From Amanita rubescens (lineage: Eukaryota > Basidiomycota > Agaricomycetes > Agaricales > Amanitaceae), in assembly GCA_015039365.1 (NCBI GenBank), contig WION01000020.1:62001-126000 (forward strand): a DNA stretch of 64,000 nt, given 5' to 3'. The position numbers and the translations under genes were made by a program. The notes beneath the pieces were generated by a model, which was not told the DNA's origin, ran no database searches, and saw only the letters and a program-made list of their open reading frames with translations. Shown piece after piece: positions 45,679 to 56,464 of this stretch; the first letter of the stretch is position 1, and every line of letters begins with the position of its first letter.

Positions 45679-48600
45679 CCTCCTGGGTACTTTTAATACT
45701 GACCTCCTGGTCAGGTCGGAGAGGTCGGATGGTGATAGAAAGTAGAAGGGAAGTGGTGGGTGGGTTCTTCTCATCTCGCTTTCTTCAATCGTGCAGGCGG
45801 TCAGGGCGGCGGTCGGAATTTCGGCGGAATCAGGTCTCGGAATGGCAGCTGTTGGGATGCCAGATGGCTCGGAAATGATAAAGACTTCGGCGATGGGGTC
45901 GCCGAGGGTTTCCGGGGTGGCAGAAATTGGCGTAGCAGTGGTGGGGTCATCAGGAGCCTCGGAGGTCTCGGCGGTATCATGCGTTGTAGTGGTAGGAGCG
46001 TCGGAGGGTCTGGAGGGTTCAGAGGGTTCGGAGGGGGTGGTATTAGGGAGCGTGGATTGATTAGGGATCGTGGTGCTAATGTGTATGTGCGTCGGAGTCG
46101 TATGTACGTTTTGCAGTTCTTCAGTATTGACAGGCTCGGCGGTATGCATTCCGGAGTGGTCTAGAGCTTCCAGGAAGTAGTTGGAGGACACAAATGGCTT
46201 CGGAGCGGTCGGCTGTGTGTACCTCAGCAGCCATACATCAATGCGTTCTTTGAACCATTGTCCGAAGTGGCGGTATTGGAATGCATTCGGTTCGTTGCCG
46301 TCCAAAAATTGAATCCGTCCATCGACTATTTTGATCTTCCCTTGCCTTGCGTATTCATCCCTGATATGGCAGCAGGCCGTCCGATGATTGATATCTCCGC
46401 AGAAAACGCATCCGCTAAGGAGATGGGTGGAAGCTGTGCTCGGAGGGGGAGTAGGGATAGGCGTCGGAAACGTCGGAAGCGTCGGAGCTTGTGGGGTGGT
46501 CGCGGCGAGCAAGGCTATAGCAGACCTTGAGCTTATAATGAATTGCGCAGCACTATTCATGTCCTTTAGATCATAGCCGTCATCGGGGTGGACGTCCGGG
46601 TACTTGATTGTGAGCCGAGTAGTGATATCGGGTCGGAGCTCGGGAGGGAATGCGGACATGTACATGATGCTTGCCTCACGGCGTGTCATGCGGTGCTTTC
46701 CGATGAGGTATTGAGCTGTTCCGGAAAATTCCCTGTGATACTCAGCAAGGGCAGTCTCGGATGTGACATTTTGCGCTGAGAAGCGGCCGGAAATGGCGTG
46801 TAGTGCTGCAATAGTGTGGCGGCGATCGGGCTGTGCCTCGGGGTAGATCTCGGAAATCACTTTCTTAAATGCATCCCAGGTTTTCGGATCCGATAGGGTG
46901 TCCCGAGCGGCTCTCCAGATCTCGGAAGATTTCTCCACCTGTTAAGCCGGCTAAATTAGCCTAATTAGCAGTGGACACCGATTGAGTGTCCAGAGCTAAT
47001 TAGCGAGGTTTAAGGGCCTACGGCACACTTTCAATAACTCTGATAAATATATAGAGAGATTTTGGTTAAGTCTTTTTTCCCACAACTAAATTACCATTTC
47101 TGGAAGGTGGGGGATATGTTTGTACATGTTATGAGATGGGAATGTGATCACAATTCAGAAACAAGGGATAATTGCCTTATTTGGTAAGGTAGCCAGATTC
47201 TAAATAAGGTAAGCAAGTCAGGATACCATTTTTGGAAGGGTGTGAGGGTGTTTGTACATGTTATGGCACAATTTCCTTTTTTGGAAAAGTGTCAAACTTC
47301 CAAATAAGGCACAAAATGGGTCATTCAGGGTCGAATTTCCTAAAAAGGAAATGATTACGTAATCTCAGGGTCAATCAATTGTGTAGCCTTGGTCAGTGGC
47401 TTTCTAAATGTGGTTGTATGACAATGTTTGGTGCTGATTTCATTGAGATATTCACTGATTGATTTTCAGGGTCAAATTTCTAAAAAAGGAAATTGATAAT
47501 GTAATGTGCGCTTTAGGATCCAGTGGCGGGTTTCCAAAAATGGAAATAGCGCACTTCGGACTTGCCATTTTGGGAAATATCTGCTCACTGTTGCTGGTGA
47601 TGAGCAGAAAGAAATTGCAATAACTCCCTTAATACTGAATGTTTTTGTGGCGCGTTTTTTGGAACATCTTCCTTATATGTATATGCACCTATCCACTATG
47701 TTAGAATGCAAAAAGAGCGACTGGTTTCTGTCAGAATGCAACATGTCTTGCTCACTGTTGACAACAGTGAGGAGCAACAAATGACAATATCTCCATCAAT
47801 ACTGGTTATTTGTGTGGCGCTTTTTTTGGTATGTCCCCATTAGGGATATAGGAAGGTGTTTGGCATGTCAGAATACAAATAGTACATACCAATCATGCCA
47901 CAAATGAAATTGGTGTGCTCACTGTCTGCCATGATGAGCAGCCATATCTCCACCAAAACAAGATCTTCCTGTGGCTGGGGACATACCAAAAAAAGCGCCA
48001 CACAAATAACCAGTATTGATGGAGATATGGCTGCTCATCATGGCAGACAGTGAGCACACCAATTTCATTTGTGGCATGATTGGTACGTACTATTTGTATT
48101 CTGACATGCCAAACACCTTCCTATATCCCTAATGGGGACATACCAAAAAAAGCGCCACACAAATAACCAGTATTGATGGAGATATTGTCATTTGTTGCTC
48201 CTCACTGTTGTCAACAGTGAGCAAGACATGTTGCATTCTGACAGAAACCAGTCGCTCTTTTTGCATTCTAACATAGTGGATAGGTGCATATACATATAAG
48301 GAAGATGTTCCAAAAAACGCGCCACAAAAACATTCAGTATTAAGGGAGTTATTGCAATTTCTTTCTGCTCATCACCAGCAACAGTGAGCAGATATTTCCC
48401 AAAATGGCAAGTCCGAAGTGCGCTATTTCCATTTTTGGAAACCCGCCACTGGATCCTAAAGCGCACATTACATTATCAATTTCCTTTTTTAGAAATTTGA
48501 CCCTGAAAATCAATCAGTGAATATCTCAATGAAATCAGCACCAAACATTGTCATACAACCACATTTAGAAAGCCACTGACCAAGGCTACACAATTGATTG

Positions 48601-49215
48601 ACCCTGAGATTACGTAATCATTTCCTTTTTAGGAAATTCGACCCTGAATGACCCATTTTGTGCCTTATTTGGAAGTTTGACACTTTTCCAAAAAAGGAAA
48701 TTGTGCCATAACATGTACAAACACCCTCACACCCTTCCAAAAATGGTATCCTGACTTGCTTACCTTATTTAGAATCTGGCTACCTTACCAAATAAGGCAA
48801 TTATCCCTTGTTTCTGAATTGTGATCACATTCCCATCTCATAACATGTACAAACATATCCCCCACCTTCCAGAAATGGTAATTTAGTTGTGGGAAAAAAG
48901 ACTTAACCAAAATCTCTCTATATATTTATCAGAGTTATTGAAAGTGTGCCGTAGGCCCTTAAACCTCGCTAATTAGCTCTGGACACTCAATCGGTGTCCA
49001 CTGCTAATTAGGCTAATTTAGCCGGCTTAACAGGTGGATTTCTCATCGGTATAGTAGACGGCCCATTTGATCAGTTCAGCATCTCCGGAGCGTTGTCTAT
49101 CCTCGCAGATCATCTCGATATCTTCGAGGTATCTCTCAAGACCAGCGGCAGTGCCTCGGAAGCAGGGTGCCTCCTTGTTCGTTCGGATGGGCATGCGGCG
49201 GTTTGGTTCGGTCAT
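45583..49215 (-). pseudogene. gag: Gag of the gag-only element, split by a transposon
   Basis: The 5' part starts at ATG 49215 (MTEPNRRMPIRTNKEAP) and runs to 49037. The 3' part runs from 46927 to the stop at 45583. Leaving out the insertion and one copy of its 8-bp target duplication gives exactly 508 codons in one frame, with the WAVYYTDEKSSEIW junction matching the other gag (WAVYYTDEKSSGLW). A CCHC knuckle is present (CVFCGDINHRTACC). No protease follows; the C-terminal third is Thr/Pro/Ser-rich. The frame was open when the insertion came, so the split is recent. Confidence 0.88.
46936..49036. mobile_element. 2.1-kb near-perfect palindromic (foldback) DNA transposon
   Basis: Ends are CACCTGTTAAGCCGGC and its reverse complement. 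The 8-bp target duplication GATTTCTC lies at 46928-46935 and 49037-49044. Two arms of about 1.0 kb are almost perfect inverted repeats around a spacer of about 60 bp (about 47955-48015). There is no transposase: two identical 92-codon ORFs (47506 and 48188) only reflect the palindrome. Internal blocks (CAGGGTCAAATTTCTAAAAA, GTGCGCTTTAGGATCC) are shared with the element at 9.6-15.2 kb. The 8-bp duplication fits hAT- or KDZ-type transposases; the superfamily cannot be fixed from the ends. Confidence 0.9.
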
Positions 49216-49601
49216 GATGTTACTGGCAGGCCGAAGCGAAGCGAGCTGTTCTGATGGAAAGCGAGGTGGATTAAGCAAGGGGCTTCAGGGACGAAAGCTA
49301 TTGATCGATCGGAGCTGGATCGGGAGTAGTGGAACGTGTGGGTGTTGTTCGGCTGATGCTGTGTCAGTGCTGTGGGGCCGAGTGGTGAAGGCTACTGCAG
49401 TGTAAAGAGCGGGGAGGGTATAATTGAAGAAAGGTCGGCGGGGTATGGTCTCTGAGCTATGGGAGGGCCGGCAGAGTGCTTGGAGTGGCTCGGAGCAGAT
49501 TCCAAGTGACACCGGAGCTTGTCCGATGCTTTCTGTGCAGCAGTTGGGTGAAAGGAATGACCGACGGACTGACCTAAGAGCCCCTCGCGGTGGGCTCCAG
49601 T

Positions 49602-49998
49602 TGAAACGATCAGAAGAAGGCCGATGCGGAAGTGCGTTCGGCCAAAGGGGCTTCGGAGGTCAGTCCTGGGGGTGCCTCGGAGGCAGAGAGAGTGCCGAAG
49701 ACGAAGGTGAACGAGTGGAAGGTGTCCGAAGCACCGAGGAACGAAGGGAACGAAAGGAATCGAACTCGGAACGCAGATGGGGTGATAATTCGCTAACTAC
49801 AACTATGTACACAATGGTATATATACTACGGAGGCACGAGGTGACCATGTGATGAATCCTGTGCCGAGTCCGAGGCCTGTGCATGCGTCCGAACACAAAC
49901 GATCATCCTCCGGGATCGAGCATAGGCTCGGAGTGCTTCGGGGAGCTTCGGAAGGATTCGGAGATCGGTTCCAACGTAGCCGGAATCGGCTCGTTACA
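49602..49998 (-). repeat. 5' LTR of the gag-only element
   Basis: 397 bp, same ends as the other LTR. It is followed on the minus strand by two bases and then the primer-binding site (plus-strand 49583-49599). TATATATAC occurs near 49817 as a TATA candidate. Confidence 0.92.
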
Positions 49999-50002
49999 AC
50001 GG

Positions 50003-50170
50003 ATAGAGTACATTCTCCACAGGCCGACGTGGGCAAAATTGGAGACATTGGGGTCGAAAGTTCAGATACACAGGAAGTTATTGATACCCTAAACTTTCAT
50101 TGCAGAATAGAACCGCCGAAAAACTACGAAAAACACCAGGTTTATTACAAGACTGAAGACGGCTGGAGAC
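50003..50170 (+). pseudogene. Right half of the duplicated JmjC-gene upstream segment
   Basis: Matches the minus strand of 63230-63410 (CTCCACAGGCCGACGTGGGCA, AACTACGAAAAACACCAGG, ACTGAAGACGGCTGGAGACA). A stretch present at 63.39 kb (GTACAAAATCTTCGTTGG) is missing here. Not a gene by itself. Confidence 0.6.
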
Positions 50171-51017
50171 ATGCCAAATTGGGCGAACGCGCTGGCCAAC
50201 GCGAAGAACATGGAATGGGGGAGAACAAACCGGGACTTGATTGCAACTCACCTGGGCCCTAAATATGTCGTCTCTCCCGGCATCGCGGCGTCGAGCAAAG
50301 ATATCACAGGCACTTCTCGCACTAACGGCAAACGCGTGTTTAGGTCTCGGGACGACCACCCAGCCATCACCAGGTCTGCAGAATCTGTGAAGCCATCCAT
50401 GATCCATCCCTGCGGTAAGCCTTTCACAGCTCGCTTCACATTTCTACTGACGGCGCACAGATATCCATGTTGGCGCGCATTACGATCCTCATCTTCTTCC
50501 AGACTTCGGTGGCCCCACATTCCGTCTGGTGAATGCCAAGCTCCTGCAGTGGGAAATCGTGGATGCAGCTGACGACTTGATCCCTCCTTGGGAAATGTAT
50601 GACAAAATGCGTCCAGGAACCCGATTCCTGATCGATCGGATCCGCGTCGTTGCACATTCGGAAGCAGAGATGGATGTACCGGACAACGGAAATAATGGAA
50701 TTTCCTCCTGTCGGAACCAAACCGCCATAGCCGAATGTGACGAAACAGACGAGGCGTTAGACGCCTTATTCTCAGCGAAAAAAAAAGACAGAGTCCTGTA
50801 ACTCTTCCATCATCGACCAGCCCTGCGTCCACGTCTCAGGTCCGTCACCTCGAAATCCTCATGAGTCCTCAGCTGACATCACACAGATCATTTCAACTCC
50901 GCAAAATCGCGTAAGGCAAACCCGAGTGCCCGCTCTGGAAAAGGGAAAGAAAAAGCGACCGAGGCGTCTGACCCAGAATGGAATGACACGGGAGATATCC
51001 CAATGTCGGAGATCTAA
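50171..51017 (+). CDS. Hypothetical Agaricomycete protein, 3 exons, frame broken in an A-run
   Basis: Exons 50171-50414, 50461-50839 and 50887-51017. Exon 1 reads ATHLGPKYVVSPGIAASS, then RVFRSRDDHPAITRSAE; exon 2 IHVGAHYDPHLLPDFGG, then YDKMRPGTRFLID; exon 3 KSRKANPSARSGKGKEKATE to SEI and stop. Exons 2 and 3 join in frame only if the nine-A run near 50778-50786 is read as eight. As given, the frame stops at 50799-50801. With eight As the product is 250 residues. No named domain was recognised, although the KMRPGT(R/L) region looks like a family common in mushroom genomes. The N-terminal PNWANALANAKN piece is also found in family A repeats, so the true start is doubtful. Confidence 0.55.
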
Positions 51018-51450
51018 ATTTACGCGTCTTAATCCATTGACTTGTACTCATGTAATTGTATCTTTTTATGTGAGTCGGAACGGCGTAGCGGGACTTGCGG
51101 CACCAGTGGCGCCCTCGACGATTATTTTGGTCGTTATTCTTGCCGCGGTTACTGTCTCGCATGTCACATGTCACATGTCACCATGGCAGCTTCAATTCAG
51201 CTTCATCATACAATTTGAGGCTATTTCAAACCCAGTCCCCACTTAGTCGGACTTCCTCAGCGGAGTCAGCACTGGTTGATGATCCGACGGGCTCTCCACC
51301 CATATCCAGTAGTCTGAATCTCGCTATATCAGAAGCAGAGGCCCATACTTGTACGTCTCCCTTCATGCCAGTGTCTCTACGGGCTATTTCAACATCTTTC
51401 CTTAGATATCTGAAGCACAAATCTGGACCCGAGCTCACCATCAGCACAAA
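51018..51450. other. Upstream region of deaminase copy 2
   Basis: No gene seen. From about 51360 (TTCATGCCAGTGTCTC, then TTCCTTAGATATCTGAAG) it mirrors the region upstream of the first deaminase (33130-33215). CATGTCACATG repeats at 51160-51180 are noted without a role. Confidence 0.4.
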
Positions 51451-54014
51451 ATGCGCTCCTATTTCAAGAAGTTTGCGAGTATTCGCGCAGCAAACTCGGA
51501 CCCAGATTCTGACGCGCATACGCCCTCCCACTCGTCGGATTCTTTAGCCAATACCACGCCCCCGACAAGCATTCTCGCATTCCGTAGCATCACAACCATG
51601 CTTCCCAGCCTCCGGGGAACTGGGCGGATGAAGTTAACACTTACCAATAAATCTGATCTCTCTCCGAAGGTCCGGCAAGAATTAAGAATACTCGTTGCGC
51701 TTGCCACTATCCTCGTCAGGAACCACGAAGTCGTCAGTGTTGTAGCGTTACAAGATGAACCCGAATCTCCTCTCAAGCAGATTGCCTGCACTCGATCCGT
51801 TAGTGCTGACAACAGGGAACAGCCAGGATTTTCTCGGATGGACGACGTTAAACCCAAGACCGGATTTTGGCCGATATTGACTGTAGGGAATTTTCGGAGA
51901 GACGATGACAAGACGAATGGTTCCCTGGGAGCCGGGACTCGAGACACACCTATCTCTTCAGTGGAGGAGTTGGATGCTGGCTCGATGGATCAGACTTTGC
52001 TTTCCAAATTATACGTCACATACAACGCGTATGTCCAGGTGAAAATTTTTCAAGGTCAAACCTGATGGTCACCTTGTTTAGGCACACGCGAACATTCGAT
52101 GAGCATATCGCGATTATATCCCAGATCATCACCAACTCGAAACATAAGCGAGATATGAGCCTCCTTCAAGACTATGTCCTCGCCGCCTGTACTCCGAAGA
52201 TCTTTAATCGCTTTATACATCAAAAATTGTCGAGACCTTTCATTTGTTCCCTAAAAGCCATATCATCATTCGAGTTCAAGGATGCATACCCAGAGAGGGA
52301 CTCTCCAGACGAGGCTCTATATGACCACATACTTAATCTTGCTGGGCTCCTTCCCGGCGAGATCCCAAAATTATATGAACTTTGTAAATCAACCGCCAGC
52401 CACCGATCAGCCCGGCTCTATACCGCGGACACCTGTACCGAGTTTCATCGGCTCCTGTGTAGCCTTCTCGACTTGTTTGAAGACCGGCTGAAAAAGCTGC
52501 ACGATAATCGTTCGCGAGATCCTGGGGGCTTCCTCTCTCTTTTGCGTGGTCCCCTGTTATTTGGAAGCGCTCTTTGGGCCATTTCCAGGAGCGGTGCGAT
52601 CGAGAGCCATTTGAAGGCAATCGAGGCCAAGCTCTTCCTCTTGCAGGAGACAGCTGATAAGGGTCAAGACGGAAGCGGCGCTGGGGAAGGCGAGACTGAA
52701 GGAAGTGGCGCCGAGGGAGGTGAGGTTGATGCCGACCATCAAGATGTTCAACCATCCGCCTATCGAGATGGCGACACGGTTCCGCTGTGGATATCATATA
52801 GGGACTGGTTACGGTTGATGGTAATTCATTTCGATGCTGTCGCGATTGTCTACCGTCATGTCATTGGCCAATATTTTCCTTATGAGGGGGTAGCCTTAAG
52901 GGTTATAGCTCCTCCCCCCGTAGACAACAAGCTACTTCCCTGGGAAGTGCTATTGCGATCAAAACACTTCCCTGGTGAAGGACGTACCGAAGAAATCATC
53001 AAGTTCTTGAAGGATTCGATGACGAAAGTGAAGCTTATAAAGACAGCTGTGAAGTTCTTGCGTCCGTACGTTAACGACAATCGCTTGCCACTTTGGCACC
53101 AACTTTGGAACGTCTTGGAGCCACTGCAAAGTGCAGAGGACGAGGGTCATGCAGAGGGTGTGGGGCGCAAGAAGGGTAAGAAGGATGGGGTGGATAGGAA
53201 GGATGCAAATGGTGCGAAGGATTCAGAGGATCCCAACATTGGGGCTATCATCGCAATAGCTAAGTCCTTGAAGGACCCCCTGGAGGCCGAGTCCAAGAAG
53301 CGCAAGACCTTGTCGAAGGAAAAGTCCTTGTTGAAGGAAAAGTCCTTGTCGAAGGAAAAGTCCTTGTCGAAGGAAAAGTCCTTGGATTTCAATCCTGAGC
53401 TTCGCACCAAGCTTAGCAAGATCATCAATATGCTCGAGGAGTCGATGCCGCCCGGCATCGAATTTTTCAGTGTACTGGACAAAATGGAGGGAGGGACCGG
53501 CTTTATGGGGGTGGAACACTGTGAAGCTCTGCTCGGCGCCCGTATCATGTCAGCTAACTTACCACCCTTGGGGTCGTCCTACGTATGTCATGTTTGTTTT
53601 TACTCTTCTGCATCGGTTTGATACTTTCACGATGACTAGAATCCAGGTTGTGTCTTAGGTGTTTCCAAACCATGCTGCCCAATTTGTCACCACCTACTTC
53701 AGATGTTATCAACTCAACGGCCAACTGGACAAGTGTTCGTCACGAGAGGCACTCACGATTCGATTTCCCCGTGCTCGTTGCCGACCCAACTTTCAGAAAC
53801 GGTGATTCATGATATGAACATGACATTTGGGGAACAACTGAGAGCGCAACTCACCAACTTTATGGCCAACTCCAAATTGGTGCGACATCGTACTACGTCT
53901 GCAACTTCAAGTAGACTTTCACAAGACACTCTTGAAGACCAGAAGCAGGACAAGATGCCTGATCTTCGTGAGAAATATAAGGCGGAGGGAGAAGAAATGG
54001 CTCGGAAACTTTGA
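51451..54014 (+). CDS. OTT_1508-like deaminase-superfamily protein, copy 2, 3 exons
   Basis: Exons 51451-52028, 52082-53582 and 53640-54014 give 817 residues. It is highly similar to the copy at 30602-33119 over the whole length, including the intron positions. The zinc/catalytic motifs are kept: EHCEALLG (H672-x-E674) and GVSKPCCPICHHLL (C706-x2-C709), then TRGTHDSISPCSLP. It differs by a block of about five 18-bp repeats (SLSKEK units, 53310-53390) absent in copy 1, and by scattered changes. Both copies are open, so both may be functional; substrate and role are unknown. Confidence 0.75.
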
Positions 54015-54177
54015 ATGAACCTTGCTTTGGGGGGTGCTCTGTTTTTAGTATACCATCTATTGTTTGCAGAACGTTTGACCAATATCGAATACTACCACCG
54101 TTACGTTAGACAGTGTCCTACCCTCTAGAAATGACCTTGGATGGTGTGTAGGTTGATACTATTCAATTGGCCAGCAT

Positions 54178-54870
54178 AATGACTCCCCTACCATCGGCGC
54201 AACCCACATATGAGTCAGAATGTAATTTTGATAAAACACCTGTGGCAGGCGGACTGGCATCTTGTCAATTCCCTTACTGCCCCAACAACGGATATGCCAC
54301 CCGCGTGGTCGCAACATACACGTGTTTGTCTGATGGCGAAGAAGCGGCTTTCCTGCCCTTTGGAAAAAAAGGCCAGAGATGTCTGACGGGCGATGAATTC
54401 CTTAAGTCTGCGCGCGTTGAACATATTTGGTCTTTTCCAATGATGAACGCCTTCCGGATCATACCAATGATCCCGCGACGAAAACATTATGACGAATGAC
54501 TTGCCAGTGATAGACAGGCATCACCAGACTCGTCTTCTACCCCCCAGCCCAACAATTACTACCCATATCCAAATTATTGCTACTATTGGAATGATGGTGA
54601 AAAGAAATCGCAGTCTTGCTTCCAGAATCTTGTCAAGATCATTGGACATCCGGAATTTCACCCGGAGGATGTTGCTGAGAAGAACTGGCAAACTATTGAT
54701 GCCCAGCTGAGCGGGCCCGGGGATGGTTGCAAAGTTGAAAGACCTGAATTGGGAGAACATGCAACATAACGAACGCTGGGTCAAGACGCCGATCAAAATT
54801 AATGTCCCTTTTCACAGTAGAATTCTTAATCCAGGGTCAAAAGAGTTCGAGGCCAGCATCCTTCTATAAT
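54178..54870 (+). pseudogene. Relic resembling the N-terminus of a Plavaka-type transposase gene
   Basis: 54515-54760 reads NNYYPYPNYCYYWNDGEKKS, then FQNLVKIIGHPEFHPEDVAE and KNWQTIDAQLSG. After a one-base shift, WVKTPIKINVPFHSR and LNPGSKEFE follow to 54870. This order (YPYPN..., W(Y)WN-G-KSQ, GHPEF-P-DV, KTP-I-VPFHSR) is typical of the N-terminal part of Plavaka transposon ORFs in mushrooms. The frame is broken and nothing of the catalytic core follows. An 110-codon ORF upstream (54167-54499) is of unknown nature. Confidence 0.4.
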
Positions 54871-55189
54871 CAGAGAGAAACTCACTAGAGCCTTCACATA
54901 CCCACTGAAGGACTCCGGGCCCAACTGTCGTTGCGATGTGTAGCAAGTTGTTCAACACCTGGAATGGGCATCTACGGTATCCCTGACGATCACTTGGCAG
55001 AGCCTAATACCAGCCAGGACTCCAGCCCTGCATCCGATTACATACTTATTCTGTGGCCGTAAATCTGCTATTCACACGGTGCCACATTGAATTGACCCTG
55101 AAGCTGGGTGTGCTGCACTGCTGGTGATGGCCATCAACTTCAAACTTGCCAAATCTGTAGAGCCAAAGAGAGATTCCAGACGGTCACAT
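54871..55189. other. Spacer with a duplicated segment
   Basis: 54985-55110 (CGATCACTTGGCAGAGCCTA, then CTATTCACACGGTGCCACAT) duplicates 33465-33580. No gene. Confidence 0.45.
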
Positions 55190-56380
55190 TGGCACATTTC
55201 TGAAACTAAGCCTTGGCCACGTTCAATCATCAACTTTGCCTCAACAGCTTCTCTCCTCTCTTCACAGGCTCGCTCTTATGTCGTCGTCAAGATCGCCGCG
55301 CAGAAACCACAGGGGCTAGATGTTGCGCTGCTCCCATGGGCTAGGTTTTCGGGTCATCCTGTCTCAATCGAACATGCGCACCATCTTGCTGGTTTACTGA
55401 TTGGCCAGGTTACCTAATGTAACACCTGAACTGCAATCGAATCATCCTGTATTACTGGTTCATCCACAGGTTAGATCTCACGGAATTTCTGCTATATTGT
55501 TTATGAACAGTTTCTCGTGGCGTTGAAGCTCTTGCAGTTGTGGATGACGACGACGATTGCTGCTAGCATAGCGGAAGAATCGTCGGGAGCATCGGCAACT
55601 GCCAAAAACGCTGTCAAGGAATGGAACCTGGGACTCCACTGTCCAGCGTCTTTTTCTTACACCCTCGCGGGTCCTCCCTGAATGCGTCCAAGCCGAGCTA
55701 GGTGTGTCTTGTCCGCAGCAGCAACTTCATGCGACAGATTTGGTCTTTTCGTCCTGAATTGGATGTCTCCCAGAGACCAGCATTGAATCTGCTGCTTTCT
55801 CGTAGTGTCCAGAGCTACCGGCACCTTCTACCCAGCTGGCCCGGGCTGGGACGATCCATAGCGACTTGAGTACGTCATTTTACTAAATGTGCATCTCGCA
55901 AGCTGACCGGTCGCTCTTTATCACCGCGATAGAAAGTTGCTCAATGGAATTCAGAAGGTTTACCTTCAATACGTCCAGTCCTAGTCGTTCGTTTTCTTGC
56001 TGACGTTGTGCGTGTTGGTGGCAGGTTCTCTCTTATTTGGCACGTCCGACTCCTCTACTATCGGCTTCGAGCGTCTTTCTTTACTTTCAACGTATCCTCC
56101 AACTTTTTATACATGAAATATCCTTCTATCACGAGGCCTGTAAGTGTTCCATTTCCCTCAATTTGCATATTGCACGCTAACCAATTCCTTTAGTTCCCTA
56201 TTTTCGTGGTAGAAAGTTCCCCAATGCATCCTTTGGAAATTTTGCTCCATACCGTCCGCGATACACTCGCGTTCGCCCTCTAGCCACGCTGTTCGTGTCG
56301 CCCAAATTGGCAGGTAACATCACGCGTGACCTCCAACCGCTATCTCTCATCCTCTCGCAACGTACACGTACGAACGTAGT
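55190..56380 (+). repeat. Family A repeat, copy 6 (forward)
   Basis: Forward orientation: CTCTCCTCTCTTCACAGG, GTTCGATTGAG-type words, then 55770-55870, which parallels exon 4 of the DUF6698-type gene with frame breaks (GAATTGGATGTCTCCCAGAG, CTCGTAGTGTCCAGAG, GGGACGATCC). Next come GCGTCTCGC-like and CTCTTATTTGGC blocks and the intron-like segment GTAAGTGTTCC ... CTAACC ... TTTAG near 56138-56195. No intact ORF. Confidence 0.65.
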
Positions 56381-56464
56381 CGTCAGGTGTTTTTTGGCGG
56401 GTTTGATTGCGTGTCACCCATTCCGCAGAAGGAGAAAATCAGCATAGTTCTGGCAAGCTGACAC

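Larger units (their letters stand above)
45282..49998 (-). mobile_element. Gag-only LTR retrotransposon, interrupted by a palindromic transposon
   Basis: LTRs of 397 bp each (45282-45678 and 49602-49998) differ at one base. They are flanked by ACGG (45278-45281 and 49999-50002). A paralogous empty site at about 63410-63420 reads GAACGGATAGAGTAC, confirming a 4-bp duplication. On the minus strand the order is LTR, primer-binding site TGGAGCCCACCGCGAGG, gag, purine tract CCAGGAGG, LTR. There is no protease, RT or integrase; gag runs straight into the 3' LTR. It is therefore a non-autonomous derivative of the gypsy family seen at 34334-43028. A 2.1-kb palindromic element split its gag. Confidence 0.92.

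Noticed and set aside
45760..46530. Gly/Val/Ser-rich plus-strand ORFs opposite the split gag
   Set aside because: Shadow frames of the gag coding strand with strong codon bias; no domain.
47506..48466. Two identical 92-codon ORFs on opposite strands
   Set aside because: They are mirror images created by the palindromic transposon arms; no family similarity and no sign of a gene.
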